Shown here one piece after another: positions 1 through 8,545 of a stretch of DNA of 62,505 nucleotides. The stretch spans positions 1 to 62,505 of the forward strand of contig JAURER010000017.1 in assembly GCA_030827315.1 (NCBI GenBank), written 5' to 3'. Source of the stretch: Gemmatimonadota bacterium. GTDB lineage: Bacteria > Gemmatimonadota > Gemmatimonadetes > Longimicrobiales > Gaopeijiaceae. Made by a program: the position numbers and the translations under genes. A model generated the notes under the pieces. The model did no database searches and was not told where the DNA came from. It saw only the letters and a program-made list of their open reading frames with translations. Positions within the stretch are counted from its first letter, which is position 1. Each line of letters starts with the position of its first letter.

Positions 1-418
1 GATGCGCAGTATAGACGCTTGTGACGATGACGCCGCGACACGGAGCGAGCGCGGCCCGCTCGCTCTGGACCAACGCCTGGCGCCGGGGTTCCGATAGACC
101 GGTCTCGTCAGCCAGCGGATGGTGGAGGAGCGAGACGATGCGCAGCCGTCGCGCGTGCGCCTCGATCGGTCCAGGCAGCCCCCCCATCGCCAGGCCGTCG
201 ATAACGACGAGGGCCCCGTCGTCGAAGTGCGCCAGCGTGACCTCGAGCGAGCGCCGCGCCGTCGCATCGCCGTCCGGAAAGGCACCGTCGAGGTTGTGCA
301 CGCGTACGGTCCAGCCGCGGGCCCGGAGCCCTTCGACCATCCGTGCGTCGTAGAGGTAGCCGCCCGTGCGTTGCTCGAGCGGGCCGGGGACGACGAAGTG
401 GAGCCCCCGCTCGCTCAC
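1..418 (-). CDS. Glycosyltransferase family 4, N-terminal part (cut by window edge)
   Basis: The visible 139 codons run off the left edge, so only the N-terminal Rossmann half is present. The protein opens with a hydrophobic strand and a Gly-rich loop ([18 protein letters not shown]), followed by a region with HNLDG, a VVIDGLA strand and [10 protein letters not shown], an arrangement seen in GT-B glycosyltransferases that act on nucleotide sugars. A GTG start at 418 overlaps the stop of the upstream PTPS-like gene by four bases, which implies translational coupling. It is the last visible gene of a run containing a PTPS-fold protein and a dehydrogenase. Acceptor and sugar cannot be read from the sequence. 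The catalytic C-terminal half lies outside the window. Confidence 0.72.
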   Translation of the reverse strand, partial: MSERGLHFVVPGPLEQRTGGYLYDARMVEGLRARGWTVRVHNLDGAFPDGDATARRSLEVTLAHFDDGALVVIDGLAMGGLPGPIEAHARRLRIVSLLHHPLADETGLSEPRRQALVQSERAALAPCRGVIVTSVYTAH

Positions 419-813
419 ACCGGACCTTCGTAGCTGCCCCATGCGACGTGCGACTCGTGGAGTGTCACGCAGATCGACGAGACGCCCTTCGCTCCCTCCC
501 CCAGCTCGCCCGAGCGTACGGAGCGCACCATGCGCTCCCAGATCTCGCGCGCGAGGAATTCGGTCGTCGTGTTCTTCCCCTCGAAGTCGGCCATGTCGTC
601 GAGGTTCCGGTAGTTCATCGCGTCGAGGATCGCCTTCAGCCGGTCTCCGGCCGCCGCGATGTCGACGACCAGCCCGTCCGCGTCGAGCTCCGGCCGGCGG
701 AAGGTGGCGTCGACGACGTACGTCGCCCCGTGGAGGCGCTGCGCGGGTCCGAAGGCCTCGCCGCGAAAGGAGTGCGCGATCATGAAGTGGTCACGGACGT
801 TCAGGCTGTACAT
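415..813 (-). CDS. 6-pyruvoyl-tetrahydropterin synthase-fold protein lacking catalytic residues
   Basis: A 132-residue protein of the PTPS/QueD size and fold. Canonical members bind zinc through three His and use Cys, Asp/His and Glu for catalysis on dihydroneopterin triphosphate. Here the first zinc His is kept (H14) and the second too (H28), but the HGH motif reads HGA (A30). The catalytic Cys position four residues before H28 is Ala (A24), and the usual LDH motif reads LDA (D64-A65). The substrate-pocket segment NTTTE (81-85) and the C-terminal Glu (E120) remain. So the pterin pocket looks retained while the active site is lost (inference). It sits between a dehydrogenase and a glycosyltransferase, so queuosine synthesis is unlikely. 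Start is ATG without a clear ribosome site. Confidence 0.78.
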   Translation of the reverse strand: MYSLNVRDHFMIAHSFRGEAFGPAQRLHGATYVVDATFRRPELDADGLVVDIAAAGDRLKAILDAMNYRNLDDMADFEGKNTTTEFLAREIWERMVRSVRSGELGEGAKGVSSICVTLHESHVAWGSYEGPV

Positions 814-855
814 GGCGGTTGGGGTCGGGGTGATGGTTGTGGCGGTGACGGCGCG

Positions 856-1845
856 TCACGCGTAGCGGATGCGGTGGCAGAGCACGCCGGCCGGCGCGTT
901 CACGAGCCGCTGCATGGTCTCCGGAAGCTCGTCGAAGTCGCTCTCGCCGCTGAGCAGCGCGTCGAGGGCAGGGTCCCTGAGCAGGTCGAGGGCGAGCATC
1001 ATACGACGCGCGTGGGTCCAGCGCGGGGCGCGGCCCGGCGGGATCCGTCCCACCTGGCTGCTCCGGATCGTGAGCCGCTTCGCGTGGAAGTCCTCGCCGA
1101 GCGGGAGCGGGACGGCCCGGTCGCCGAACCAGCTCAACTCCAGGACCGTCGACTCCGGTCCAGCCGCGGACAGTGCCGCGCCAAGGGCCTCCGGGCTGCC
1201 GCTGGCGTGGATGACGAGGTCGGCCTCCGCACCGCCGGGCTGCTCCGTCGAGAAGCCCACGCCCAGCCGCTCGGCGACCGGTGCCCGCCCGGCGTCGACG
1301 TCGACGAGCGTGACGTCGGTGCCGGGGACGCGCCCGCACAGGTACGCGGTGAGCGATCCGACGACACCGGCACCGACCACCAGAATGCGGTCCCCGGGGC
1401 CGGGGGCCGCGTCCCAGACGGCGTTGACCGCCGTCTCCATGTTGGCGGCCAGGACCGCACGTTCGGGCGGCAGCCCCGGGGGGAGCGGCGTCACGGCGCC
1501 GGCTGGGACGACGTAGCGGTCCTGGTGCGGGTACAGGCAGAAGACATCCCGGCCGGCCAGGTCGGGTGGCCCTTCCAGCACTTCGCCGACGCTCGCGTAG
1601 CCGTACTTCACGGGGCCAGGGAAGTCCCCCTCCTGGAACGGGGCGCGCATCGCTTCGTACTGGGATGCGGGCACGCCTCCGCGGAAGACGAGCGACTCGG
1701 TGCCTCGGCTGACGCCGGAGAAGCGCGCGCGCACCAGCACGTCACCCTCTTGTCGCGGCGGCAGCGGGGCCGTCACGATCTCCCCCACGCCCGGTGCGCG
1801 GACCCGGAAGTGCCGGGCGGTGTCTCTTTGCGAAGGTTCTCTCAA
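856..1845 (-). CDS. Zinc-less medium-chain alcohol dehydrogenase-like oxidoreductase
   Basis: This 329-residue protein has the MDR layout: an N-terminal GroES-like domain, then a Rossmann domain with the nucleotide-binding loop VVGAGVVGS near residue 157. The usual catalytic-zinc Cys segment is replaced by SGVSRGTES (43-51), and the four-Cys structural zinc lobe is absent. This resembles the BchC/threonine-dehydrogenase-like branch rather than a classical zinc alcohol dehydrogenase. The substrate is unknown. The start is a TTG with GGAG five bases upstream. It lies 42 bases ahead of the PTPS-like gene and is divergent from the CDP-alcohol phosphatidyltransferase across only 47 bases, so one short intergenic region must hold both promoters. 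Confidence 0.75.
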   Translation of the reverse strand: MREPSQRDTARHFRVRAPGVGEIVTAPLPPRQEGDVLVRARFSGVSRGTESLVFRGGVPASQYEAMRAPFQEGDFPGPVKYGYASVGEVLEGPPDLAGRDVFCLYPHQDRYVVPAGAVTPLPPGLPPERAVLAANMETAVNAVWDAAPGPGDRILVVGAGVVGSLTAYLCGRVPGTDVTLVDVDAGRAPVAERLGVGFSTEQPGGAEADLVIHASGSPEALGAALSAAGPESTVLELSWFGDRAVPLPLGEDFHAKRLTIRSSQVGRIPPGRAPRWTHARRMMLALDLLRDPALDALLSGESDFDELPETMQRLVNAPAGVLCHRIRYA

Positions 1846-1892
1846 CGTGACTCCGATCTGCTGCTCATGAACGCTGTCCGAACGCTACCCCG

Positions 1893-2630
1893 ATGGATGC
1901 CGCACGTGCGGCGGGCGACCCTGTGAGACGACCCGACGTGTTTCGGGACGTCGCGCTCGCGGCGCCGGTTGTGGCCCTCGCCGCGGGCCCAACGTGGTGG
2001 CTGCTCGGGTGGCCGGCCAGCTTTGCGGCGGCCGTGACGTCTTTGTACGCGGCGCTGGCGGTGATCGTGCTCCACCGTCTGCCGCCCGAGGCGCCCGGCC
2101 CGGGGGTCGGCACCGCGAATCGTGTGACCCTGCTGCGCGCCTCCCTCTCGATTCCGGTCGGCGCGCTGGCGCTCTTCCCCGTCGCGCTCGACAACGCCGG
2201 CGCCTGGTGGGTGATCGTGCTCGGGACAGTGGCCATGGTGCTCGACGGCGTCGACGGGCGGATCGCGAGGCGTACGGGGACGGAGACCGCGTTCGGCGCG
2301 CGCTTCGACATGGAGCTCGACGCGGCGCTCATCCTGGCGCTTTCCGTGCTCGTGTGGGCGAGCGGGAAGGCAGGTCCCTGGGTGCTGGCCATCGGCGCGA
2401 TGCGCTACGTGTTCGTCGCCGCCGGCTGGGTCGTGCCCGCCCTCGACGGCGCGCTTCCGGAGCGGTTCCGCCGAAAGGCCGTGTGCGTGGTCCAGGGTGT
2501 GGTGCTCCTCGTGGCGCTCGGGCCCGTCATTCCCGGGCCGATGGCCGCGTTCGTCTGCGCGTTCGGGCTCGCCGCCCTCGCGTGGTCGTTCGCGGTCGAC
2601 GTGTTGTGGCTGCTCAGGGCCGCTGGCTAG
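1893..2630 (+). CDS. CDP-alcohol phosphatidyltransferase family membrane protein
   Basis: A 245-residue integral membrane protein with several hydrophobic helices and the full CDP-alcohol phosphotransferase signature D-x2-D-G-x2-A-R-x8-G-x3-D-x3-D. The signature residues are D118, D121, G122, A125, R126, G135, D139 and D143, so it should be catalytically competent. The family transfers a phosphoalcohol from a CDP-linked donor onto an alcohol in the inner membrane, making phospholipids or inositol-type lipids; which product is made here cannot be told. It is divergent from the dehydrogenase/PTPS-like/glycosyltransferase run. The ATG at 1893 has no strong ribosome site, and a GTG 20-30 bases downstream is possible. 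Confidence 0.85.
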   Translation: MDAARAAGDPVRRPDVFRDVALAAPVVALAAGPTWWLLGWPASFAAAVTSLYAALAVIVLHRLPPEAPGPGVGTANRVTLLRASLSIPVGALALFPVALDNAGAWWVIVLGTVAMVLDGVDGRIARRTGTETAFGARFDMELDAALILALSVLVWASGKAGPWVLAIGAMRYVFVAAGWVVPALDGALPERFRRKAVCVVQGVVLLVALGPVIPGPMAAFVCAFGLAALAWSFAVDVLWLLRAAG

Positions 2631-2658
2631 GCTCGCCGCCCGGGCCTGCCGCCGCGGC

Positions 2659-3534
2659 TCATCGCTCGATGGGCGCCCGTACCAGGTTACCCCACTCCGT
2701 CCACGAGCCGTCGTAGTTCCGGACGTCGGGGAAGCCGAGAAGGTGTCGCAGCACGAACCACGTATGGCTCGAGCGCTCTCCGATCCGGCAGTAGGCGATG
2801 ATGTCGTCCTCCGGCCGGAGACCCTGCTCCGTCTCGTAGATGGCGCGGAGTTCGTCCACGCCGCGGAACGTCGCGTCGTCGTTCGCCGCCCGCTTCCATG
2901 GAACGCTCGCCGCGCCGGGGATGTGGCCGCCCCGCAGGGCGCCCTCCTGCGGGTAGTCGGGCATGTGGAGCTTCTGACCGCTGTACTCCTCGGGTGACCG
3001 CACGTCGACCAGCCGGCCCTTCGACTCGACGTGCAGCATCACGTCGTCCCGGTACGCGCGGATCGCCTCGTCGTCGCGTGCCACCACCGGATACGCCGAG
3101 CGCGCCGGCGTGGGCGTGTCAGTCGTGATCGGGCGGCCTTCTTCGATCCACTTCCTGCGGCCTCCGTCGAGCAGGCGAACGTCAGGGTGTCCGAACAGCG
3201 TGAAGACCCAGAGTGCGTACGCGGCCCACCAGTTGAAGTTGTCGCCGTAGAAGACGACGGTGGTGTCGCGCGAGATCCCCTTGGCCGACATGAGCTCGGC
3301 GAACTTCACGGCGTCGAGGTAATCGCGGGTGAGCGGGTCGTTGAGGTCCATGTGCCAGTCGACCTTCACCGCGCCGGGGATGTGTCCCACCTCATAGAGC
3401 AGCACGTCCTCGTCCGACTCCACGACGACCACGTCGGGGTGGTCGAGGTGATCGGCGAGCCAAGCCGTGGAGACCAGCTTCTCGGGGTGCGCGTACTGCT
3501 GGAACGCCGGGTGGGGATCGTGAGGGGCGGGCAT
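2659..3534 (-). CDS. sseA: Two-domain sulfurtransferase (thiosulfate/3-mercaptopyruvate)
   Basis: A 291-residue protein with two tandem rhodanese domains. The N-terminal one is catalytically silent. The C-terminal one carries the active-site loop CRIGERS starting at C249, the thiosulfate/mercaptopyruvate sulfurtransferase type. It would move sulfane sulfur to an acceptor such as cyanide or thiols in the cytoplasm; no signal peptide is visible. The ATG has GGAG five bases upstream. It is divergent from sufE, which takes persulfide sulfur for Fe-S cluster assembly. The loop type suggests thiosulfate as donor, but the gene symbol is by family, not demonstrated specificity. Confidence 0.85.
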   Translation of the reverse strand: MPAPHDPHPAFQQYAHPEKLVSTAWLADHLDHPDVVVVESDEDVLLYEVGHIPGAVKVDWHMDLNDPLTRDYLDAVKFAELMSAKGISRDTTVVFYGDNFNWWAAYALWVFTLFGHPDVRLLDGGRRKWIEEGRPITTDTPTPARSAYPVVARDDEAIRAYRDDVMLHVESKGRLVDVRSPEEYSGQKLHMPDYPQEGALRGGHIPGAASVPWKRAANDDATFRGVDELRAIYETEQGLRPEDDIIAYCRIGERSSHTWFVLRHLLGFPDVRNYDGSWTEWGNLVRAPIER

Positions 3535-3632
3535 TGGGACTCCGGAGTGCGGGGGGCCGCGCGAACATGGAGGATGGTAATGGTCGCCCGACGCTCATGG
3601 AACCGGTCCCGACGTGGACGGTAGGCAAGCGC

Positions 3633-4067
3633 ATGAGCATTCCCGTCGCCCTCGAGAGGATCGTGTCGCGCTTCGAGCGCGCCCCGAAGGAACTGCGCGT
3701 GCAGGCCCTCCTGCAGTACGCCGGAAAGGTGCCGCCGCTGCCGGAGGAGCTCGCGGCGGACCGATCGGGGCTGGAGCAGGTCCACGAGTGCCAGACCCCC
3801 TTCTTTCTCGCCACGCAGGTGGACGACGAACGAGCGGTCCACCTCTTCTTCGACGCGCCGCCGGAGAGCCCCACGGTGCGCGGATTCGCCGGCATCCTTC
3901 ATGAAGGGCTCGAAGGCGCGTCCGTCGAGGACGTCCTCGCGGTCCCCCCCGACTTCTACGGCCGCATGGGGCTGGAGGCGGTCGTCTCGCCCCTTCGCAT
4001 GCGCGGGATGAGCGCGATCCTGGCACGCCTGCAGCGGCAGGTCCGGGAGGCCGTGGCCCGGGGGTAG
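3633..4067 (+). CDS. sufE: SufE family sulfur-acceptor protein
   Basis: The 144-residue product matches SufE in size and pattern, including the sulfur-accepting cysteine in VHEC (C53). SufE takes sulfane sulfur from a cysteine desulfurase and passes it on for Fe-S cluster assembly. I chose the ATG at 3633 because the homologous region (IPVALERIV) begins right after it. In-frame ATGs at 3534, 3567 and 3597 would add only low-complexity residues. The neighbouring divergent sulfurtransferase fits a shared role in sulfur mobilisation. No SufS, SufB or SufC gene is next to it. Confidence 0.82.
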   Translation: MSIPVALERIVSRFERAPKELRVQALLQYAGKVPPLPEELAADRSGLEQVHECQTPFFLATQVDDERAVHLFFDAPPESPTVRGFAGILHEGLEGASVEDVLAVPPDFYGRMGLEAVVSPLRMRGMSAILARLQRQVREAVARG

Positions 4068-4074
4068 CGGGCGC

Positions 4075-4662
4075 TCAGCTCCGCAGTTGCCACGTGGTCT
4101 CGACCTCCACGGCCATGCCGCCGGGCAGGGATCCCATCCCCACGGCGGCTCGCGTGCCCTTTCCCGCGTCCTCCCCGAAGACGTCCACCATGAGGTCGCT
4201 GAACCCGTTGATGACCTGGGGCTGCTCGGTGAAGTCCGGGGTCGCGTTCACCATGCCGAGGGTGCGGACCAGCCGCGCGACGCGGTCGAGCGAACCGACG
4301 TGGGCGCGGAGCGTGGCGAGCACCAGGAGTCCCACGGCGCGCGCGGCCTCGCGACCCTGCTCCAGCGTCATGTCGTCTCCGACCTTCCCGATGTAGGAGG
4401 GACCCCCTTCGGGCGTTCTCGGCGTATGCCCTGCGAGGTAGACCACGTCGCCGACGGTGACGGCGGTGACGTACGTCGCGACGGGGGCGCGCGGCGTGGG
4501 CAGCTCGATGCCCAGTTCGCGCAGACGCCCCTCTGGGCTCACCTGCGTCAGCACGAGCCGCGGTTCCCGGGCCGCGGCGGCGTGCCCGGGAAGAAGAAGT
4601 CCGAGGGACGCGGCGGCGGCCCCTCCGAAGAATCGGCGACGAGAGGGCACGGGGTGCGTCAT
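4075..4662 (-). CDS. RidA/YjgF family protein with Tat signal peptide
   Basis: A 195-residue protein whose N-terminus carries a twin-arginine motif (SRRRFFGG), a hydrophobic stretch and an Ala-rich cleavage region (HAAAA), followed by a RidA-like domain. The domain shows the family's C-terminal pattern with a conserved Arg (GTRAAVGMGSLP) and an acidic VEVE strand. Classical RidA hydrolyses reactive enamines and imines from PLP enzymes in the cytosol; this copy should be exported folded. ATG at 4662 is preferred over the longer ATG at 4701 because GGAG lies eight bases upstream and the Tat motif follows directly. The substrate in the periplasm is unknown. Confidence 0.8.
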   Translation of the reverse strand: MTHPVPSRRRFFGGAAAASLGLLLPGHAAAAREPRLVLTQVSPEGRLRELGIELPTPRAPVATYVTAVTVGDVVYLAGHTPRTPEGGPSYIGKVGDDMTLEQGREAARAVGLLVLATLRAHVGSLDRVARLVRTLGMVNATPDFTEQPQVINGFSDLMVDVFGEDAGKGTRAAVGMGSLPGGMAVEVETTWQLRS

Positions 4663-4749
4663 GGGGATCTCCGGCTCGGCATGGTGAACGACGGGAGCCA
4701 TGGTAGCCGGCGGGTAGCCCCCGTCAACGTTCCGCCATTACTGTGCAGG

Positions 4750-5847
4750 ATGAAACGGCGCTTACCATTCCCGCGCTGCGCCCTCGCCGCGGTGCTCTTC
4801 GCGGGCGCGCTGACGGCGTGCTCGGACGATCCGGTCGGAATGGGTGACGGCATCGTCGCCGGGGTCGATCTGGACGCCCTCTTCGCCGCGGCCACGAGCG
4901 CCGAGATCGCCGCGGTCGAGGCCGACTGGCAGTCACGGACCGTGGGCGCCGTGGGCGTGGAGGTGGTCGAGGACACCGTCGTCGTCCAGTCGGGTCTCGA
5001 CGTTCGCGTTCGGATCGTCACCCATGTCGTCGACGACTTCCGTCACGTGGGGGCGGTGATTTCGGTGTTGGGCGCGACGGGCCCGCTGCCGGTGATCGTC
5101 TACGCACACGGGGGAGACGAGGGCGTGTCCGTGGAGGACGTGCTCTTCCAGTTCCCCCTCATCGGCGCCGACGTCGCCGGCTTCGTCTGGATCGTGCCGT
5201 CCTTCCGCGCCGAGCCGCTGCGCTTCCGGGGCCAGACGTGGAAGTCTCAGGGCTCGCCGAGCCCGTGGGACCGCGACGTGGACGACGCGCTCGCCCTTCT
5301 CGACGCGACGCTGTCCATCGAGCCGGCCGCGGACGAAGCGAACGTCGCGGTGCTCGGATTCAGCCGTGGAGCGGGGGTGGGCATGCTCATGGGGATCCGC
5401 GACGAACGGATTGACCGGATCGTCGAGTTCTTCGGGCCGACCGACTTCCTCGGCCCGTTCGTGCGCACGCTCACGCAGGAATCTCTGCTCGGTGACCCCC
5501 GCGACCTGCCCGGCCTGGCCTACCTGGACGAGACCTTCCTCCAGCCGCTTGCCGACGGCGAGAAGACGATCGCGGAGGTCCGCTTGGAGCTGGTGCGCCG
5601 CTCGCCGGTGCTCTGGGCCCCGGAGCTTCCTACGCTACAGCTGCACCACGGAACCGACGATCCGATCGTGGAAGTGAGCCAGGCGGAGGCGCTCATCACG
5701 GTCATGACGGCCATCGGGCGCTCAGAGCCGGACTTCCAGCCCTTCCTGTATCCGGGCGGCACGCACACCCCGCTCGCGCTTCCGAACAGCATCGAAAGAG
5801 CCGTGGCCTTCCTGCTGGCGCTTCTTCCGGCCCCGCTCGCGAACTGA
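4750..5847 (+). CDS. Lipoprotein alpha/beta hydrolase
   Basis: A 365-residue protein with a lipoprotein signal ending in LTACS, so it is probably anchored in a membrane after cleavage before Cys. The mature part has an alpha/beta hydrolase catalytic set: nucleophile in GFSRG (S205), acid in GTDDP (D303 or D304) and His in GGTHTPL (H339). The layout resembles dienelactone hydrolase and prolyl oligopeptidase relatives, so esterase or peptidase activity is likely, but the substrate is open. It is divergent from the Tat-RidA gene by 87 bases and lies 17 bases before the MDR gene, perhaps in one transcript. Confidence 0.8.
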   Translation: MKRRLPFPRCALAAVLFAGALTACSDDPVGMGDGIVAGVDLDALFAAATSAEIAAVEADWQSRTVGAVGVEVVEDTVVVQSGLDVRVRIVTHVVDDFRHVGAVISVLGATGPLPVIVYAHGGDEGVSVEDVLFQFPLIGADVAGFVWIVPSFRAEPLRFRGQTWKSQGSPSPWDRDVDDALALLDATLSIEPAADEANVAVLGFSRGAGVGMLMGIRDERIDRIVEFFGPTDFLGPFVRTLTQESLLGDPRDLPGLAYLDETFLQPLADGEKTIAEVRLELVRRSPVLWAPELPTLQLHHGTDDPIVEVSQAEALITVMTAIGRSEPDFQPFLYPGGTHTPLALPNSIERAVAFLLALLPAPLAN

Positions 5848-5864
5848 CCCGGGAGACCTGACCC

Positions 5865-6911
5865 GTGCGCGCGTGGATGCTCGAGAGGACCGGCCCTCCG
5901 GAGGTGCTTCGTCTCGTGACGGTGGCGTCACCGGAGCCGGGGCCCGGGCAGGTCGCGGTCGAGGTCGAGGCCATCGGCATCAACTACGCCGAGGTTCTCT
6001 CGCGGCGGGGGCTGTACGGCTGGGCTCCCAGGCGTCCCTACGTGCCGGGCATGGAGGCGACGGGGACCATCGCGGCGCTCGGGGAGGGCGTTCACGGACG
6101 CGAGATCGGTGAGCGCGTCGTGGTGGGCACGCAGCACGGCGCCTACGCGGAGCGGCTCGTCGTCCCGGCTCGCCGCGCGCTGCCGGCGATCGACGGCTTC
6201 AGCGTGGAGGAGAACGCGGCCTTCGGGGTGAATTTCATGACCGCTTGGGTCGCGCTGATGGAGATGGCACGGCTGCGGCCGACCGACCGGGTCGGCATCA
6301 CCGCGGCGGCGGGGGGCGTCGGCACGGCCGCCGTGCAGATCGCTTCGGCCTACGGCTGTCGGGTCGTCGGGATGGCCGGCAGCGACGCGAAGCTGCACCT
6401 GATCCGGGAGCTGGGCGCCGAGGCCGGAGTGAACTACCGCCGGCCCGACTTCGAGCGTCGGCTCGCAGAGGTGGCGCCCGACGGGGCGCTCGATGTCGTA
6501 CTGGAGGTCGTGGGCGGCGACGTCTACCGGGCATGTCAGGCACTCCTCGCCAACTTCGGCCGGATCGTGGTCGCCGGGTACGCCGGCCTGGACTACTCGC
6601 TCTGGAACCCGCTGTCGTGGTGGAGGGCGTGGCGCGGTGCGCCGCGCATGAACGTCTCGGACTCCGCGGTCGCCTCGACGGGCGTGCTCGCGACCCACAT
6701 CGGCTACCTCCTTCCCGACGAGGAGCGCCTTCTGAGCGTGTGGGGCGCGCTCACCGCCTTCGCGACCGGGCACGGCCTCCGCCCAGTGGTCGGATCGACG
6801 TTCGACTTCGCGGACCTTCCGGCCGCGCACCGCTTGATGGAGTCCCGCGACAGCGTGGGCAAGCTCGTGGTGCGACTGGAGGGGGCCCGGCCGGCCTCCT
6901 TGTCGCTGTGA
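5865..6911 (+). CDS. Quinone-reductase-like zinc-independent MDR oxidoreductase
   Basis: This 348-residue protein has the zeta-crystallin/VAT-1-type MDR fold: an N-terminal GroES-like domain (GINYAEVLSRRG) and a Rossmann domain with the AAAGGVGTAAVQIA loop near residue 150. No zinc-binding Cys set is present. Family members use NADPH to reduce quinones or enones in the cytosol. The GTG start has GGGAG about ten bases upstream and follows the hydrolase lipoprotein by 17 bases. The substrate cannot be read from the sequence. Confidence 0.82.
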   Translation: MRAWMLERTGPPEVLRLVTVASPEPGPGQVAVEVEAIGINYAEVLSRRGLYGWAPRRPYVPGMEATGTIAALGEGVHGREIGERVVVGTQHGAYAERLVVPARRALPAIDGFSVEENAAFGVNFMTAWVALMEMARLRPTDRVGITAAAGGVGTAAVQIASAYGCRVVGMAGSDAKLHLIRELGAEAGVNYRRPDFERRLAEVAPDGALDVVLEVVGGDVYRACQALLANFGRIVVAGYAGLDYSLWNPLSWWRAWRGAPRMNVSDSAVASTGVLATHIGYLLPDEERLLSVWGALTAFATGHGLRPVVGSTFDFADLPAAHRLMESRDSVGKLVVRLEGARPASLSL

Positions 6912-6977
6912 GGGGCACCGCGTACCGTCCTCTTCCCGCCGGATTCGGCGGCCCCGCGGATGAACGAAGGAGAGAGC

Positions 6978-8471
6978 ATGGTGAGTTGCAGACGGACGGC
7001 GCGGTCGCGTGTGGCGATCGTGGGTGTCGGGCTGGTCGCCCTGGCGGCTGCGCCCGTCGGCGCGCAGGACGCCAAGACGCAGATGGCGGCGTACATCGAC
7101 GCGAACGCGGACGCGTTCGTCGAGACGGCTCAGGAGATCTGGGATCTCGCCGAGGTCGGGTACATGGAGACCCAGTCCTCCGAGCTCCTGCAGGCGAGGC
7201 TCCGGAGCGCGGGCTTCGAGATCGCGGCCGGGGTGGCGGGCATGCCGACGGCGTTCGTCGCCTCCTGGGGCGGCGGTGGCCCGGTGATCGGCATCATGGG
7301 CGAGTTCGACGCGCTCCCCGGCATCAACCAGAGCCGTTCCGCGGAGCGTGACCCCGTGCCGGGCAAGATCGCCGGCCACGCGTGCGGACATCATCTGTTC
7401 GGGACTGGCTCCGTCGCGGCCGCCATGGCGGTGAAGGACTGGGCCGAATCCACCGGAACCCCGGCGACCATCCGGTTCTACGGCACGCCCGCGGAGGAGG
7501 GTGGCGCGGGCAAGGTGTACATGGTTCGGGCGGGTCTGATGAGCGACGTGGACGTGATGCTCCACTGGCACGCCGGCTCGCAGAACGACGCCAGCGCGTC
7601 GTCGTCCCTGGCAAACAAGTCGGGAATGTTCCGCTTCTACGGACAGTCCGCGCACGCCGCGGGCGCGCCCTGGCGTGGTCGCTCCGCCCTCGACGGGGTG
7701 GAGGCGTTCCACAACATGGTCAACCTCATGCGGGAGCACGTGACGCCCGAGAGCCGGATCCACTACGTGATCACCTCGGGTGGCTCCGCGCCGAACGTGA
7801 TTCCCGACTTCGCCGAGTCTTACATCTACGTGCGGCACCCGGACCCCGAGGAGTCCCGTCGGATGTTCGACTGGGTGACCCAGGCGGCGCAGGGCGCGGC
7901 CATGGGCACGCAGACGCGCATGGAGCACGAAGTCATCCACGGCATCTACAACGTCCTGCCCAACGAGGCGCTCGCACGCGTCGTGCACGCCAACCTCACG
8001 CGCGTGGGCGGCGTCCAGTACGACGCCGAGGAGCGCCGCTTCGCGGAAGTGATCCATTCGACCTTCCCGGCGGACGTTCCACCGATCGAACGGGCCGCGG
8101 TCATCGAGCCGTTCGAGGTGATCGAGAAGGGCGAAGGGGGCTCGACCGACGTCGGCGACGTGAGCTGGACGGTCCCGACGGCCGGCCTGAGCACCGCCAC
8201 CTGGGTGCCGGGAACGTCGGCCCACTCGTGGCAGGCGGTCGCGGCCGGTGGCATGAGCATCGGCAACAAGGGGATGATCAACGCGGCCAAGACGCTGGCG
8301 TTCACCATGTACGACCTCATCACCAACCCCGCGCTCATCGACGCGGCGCAGCAGGAGTTCGTCGAGCGCCGTGGCGAGGACTACGAGTACGAGCCGCTGC
8401 TGGGAGATCGCGATCCGCCGCTGGACTACCGGGCCAGCGTCGTGGGCGGCAACGGCAACGGCGGCAACTGA
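6978..8471 (+). CDS. Secreted M20-family amidohydrolase (AbgB-like)
   Basis: The 497-residue product starts with a signal peptide ending near GAQDA, then an M20 dizinc hydrolase domain. Visible metal/catalytic motifs are GEFDALPG, the GHACGHHLFG segment, PAEEGGAG and a late SAHSW His. The dimerisation domain sits in the middle (GQSAHAAGAPW). This pattern matches p-aminobenzoyl-glutamate hydrolase subunit B and related amidohydrolases. The ATG at 6978 is preferred over 6960 because AAGGAG precedes it at good spacing. A perfect hairpin follows the gene. The periplasmic substrate is unknown. Confidence 0.82.
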   Translation: MVSCRRTARSRVAIVGVGLVALAAAPVGAQDAKTQMAAYIDANADAFVETAQEIWDLAEVGYMETQSSELLQARLRSAGFEIAAGVAGMPTAFVASWGGGGPVIGIMGEFDALPGINQSRSAERDPVPGKIAGHACGHHLFGTGSVAAAMAVKDWAESTGTPATIRFYGTPAEEGGAGKVYMVRAGLMSDVDVMLHWHAGSQNDASASSSLANKSGMFRFYGQSAHAAGAPWRGRSALDGVEAFHNMVNLMREHVTPESRIHYVITSGGSAPNVIPDFAESYIYVRHPDPEESRRMFDWVTQAAQGAAMGTQTRMEHEVIHGIYNVLPNEALARVVHANLTRVGGVQYDAEERRFAEVIHSTFPADVPPIERAAVIEPFEVIEKGEGGSTDVGDVSWTVPTAGLSTATWVPGTSAHSWQAVAAGGMSIGNKGMINAAKTLAFTMYDLITNPALIDAAQQEFVERRGEDYEYEPLLGDRDPPLDYRASVVGGNGNGGN

Positions 8472-8514
8472 TCCCGGCCACCGGCGCTCGCGCCGGCCCG
8501 GGGGGTGAGACATC

Positions 8515-8545
8515 GAGGGCGCGGCTCCGACGGAGCCGCGCCCTC
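8515..8545. terminator. Strong hairpin between convergent genes
   Basis: A 14-bp perfect inverted repeat with a 3-base loop (arms starting GAGGGCGCGG and ending CCGCGCCCTC). It lies 43 bases after the M20 amidohydrolase stop, and its last base pairs overlap the stop codon of the convergent MBL gene. It probably terminates transcription from both sides. No long T-run follows, as is common in GC-rich genomes. Confidence 0.7.

Noticed and set aside
343-1926. Long plus-strand frame opposite the PTPS-like and dehydrogenase genes
   Set aside because: Arg/Gly/Ala/Val-biased translation without any fold signature; the minus-strand frames carry clear family motifs, so this is a GC-driven shadow.
5928-8513. 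861-codon minus-strand frame across the MDR and M20 genes
   Set aside because: Composition is His/Arg/Asp-rich with no motif, while the plus-strand genes have intact catalytic residues and ribosome sites.
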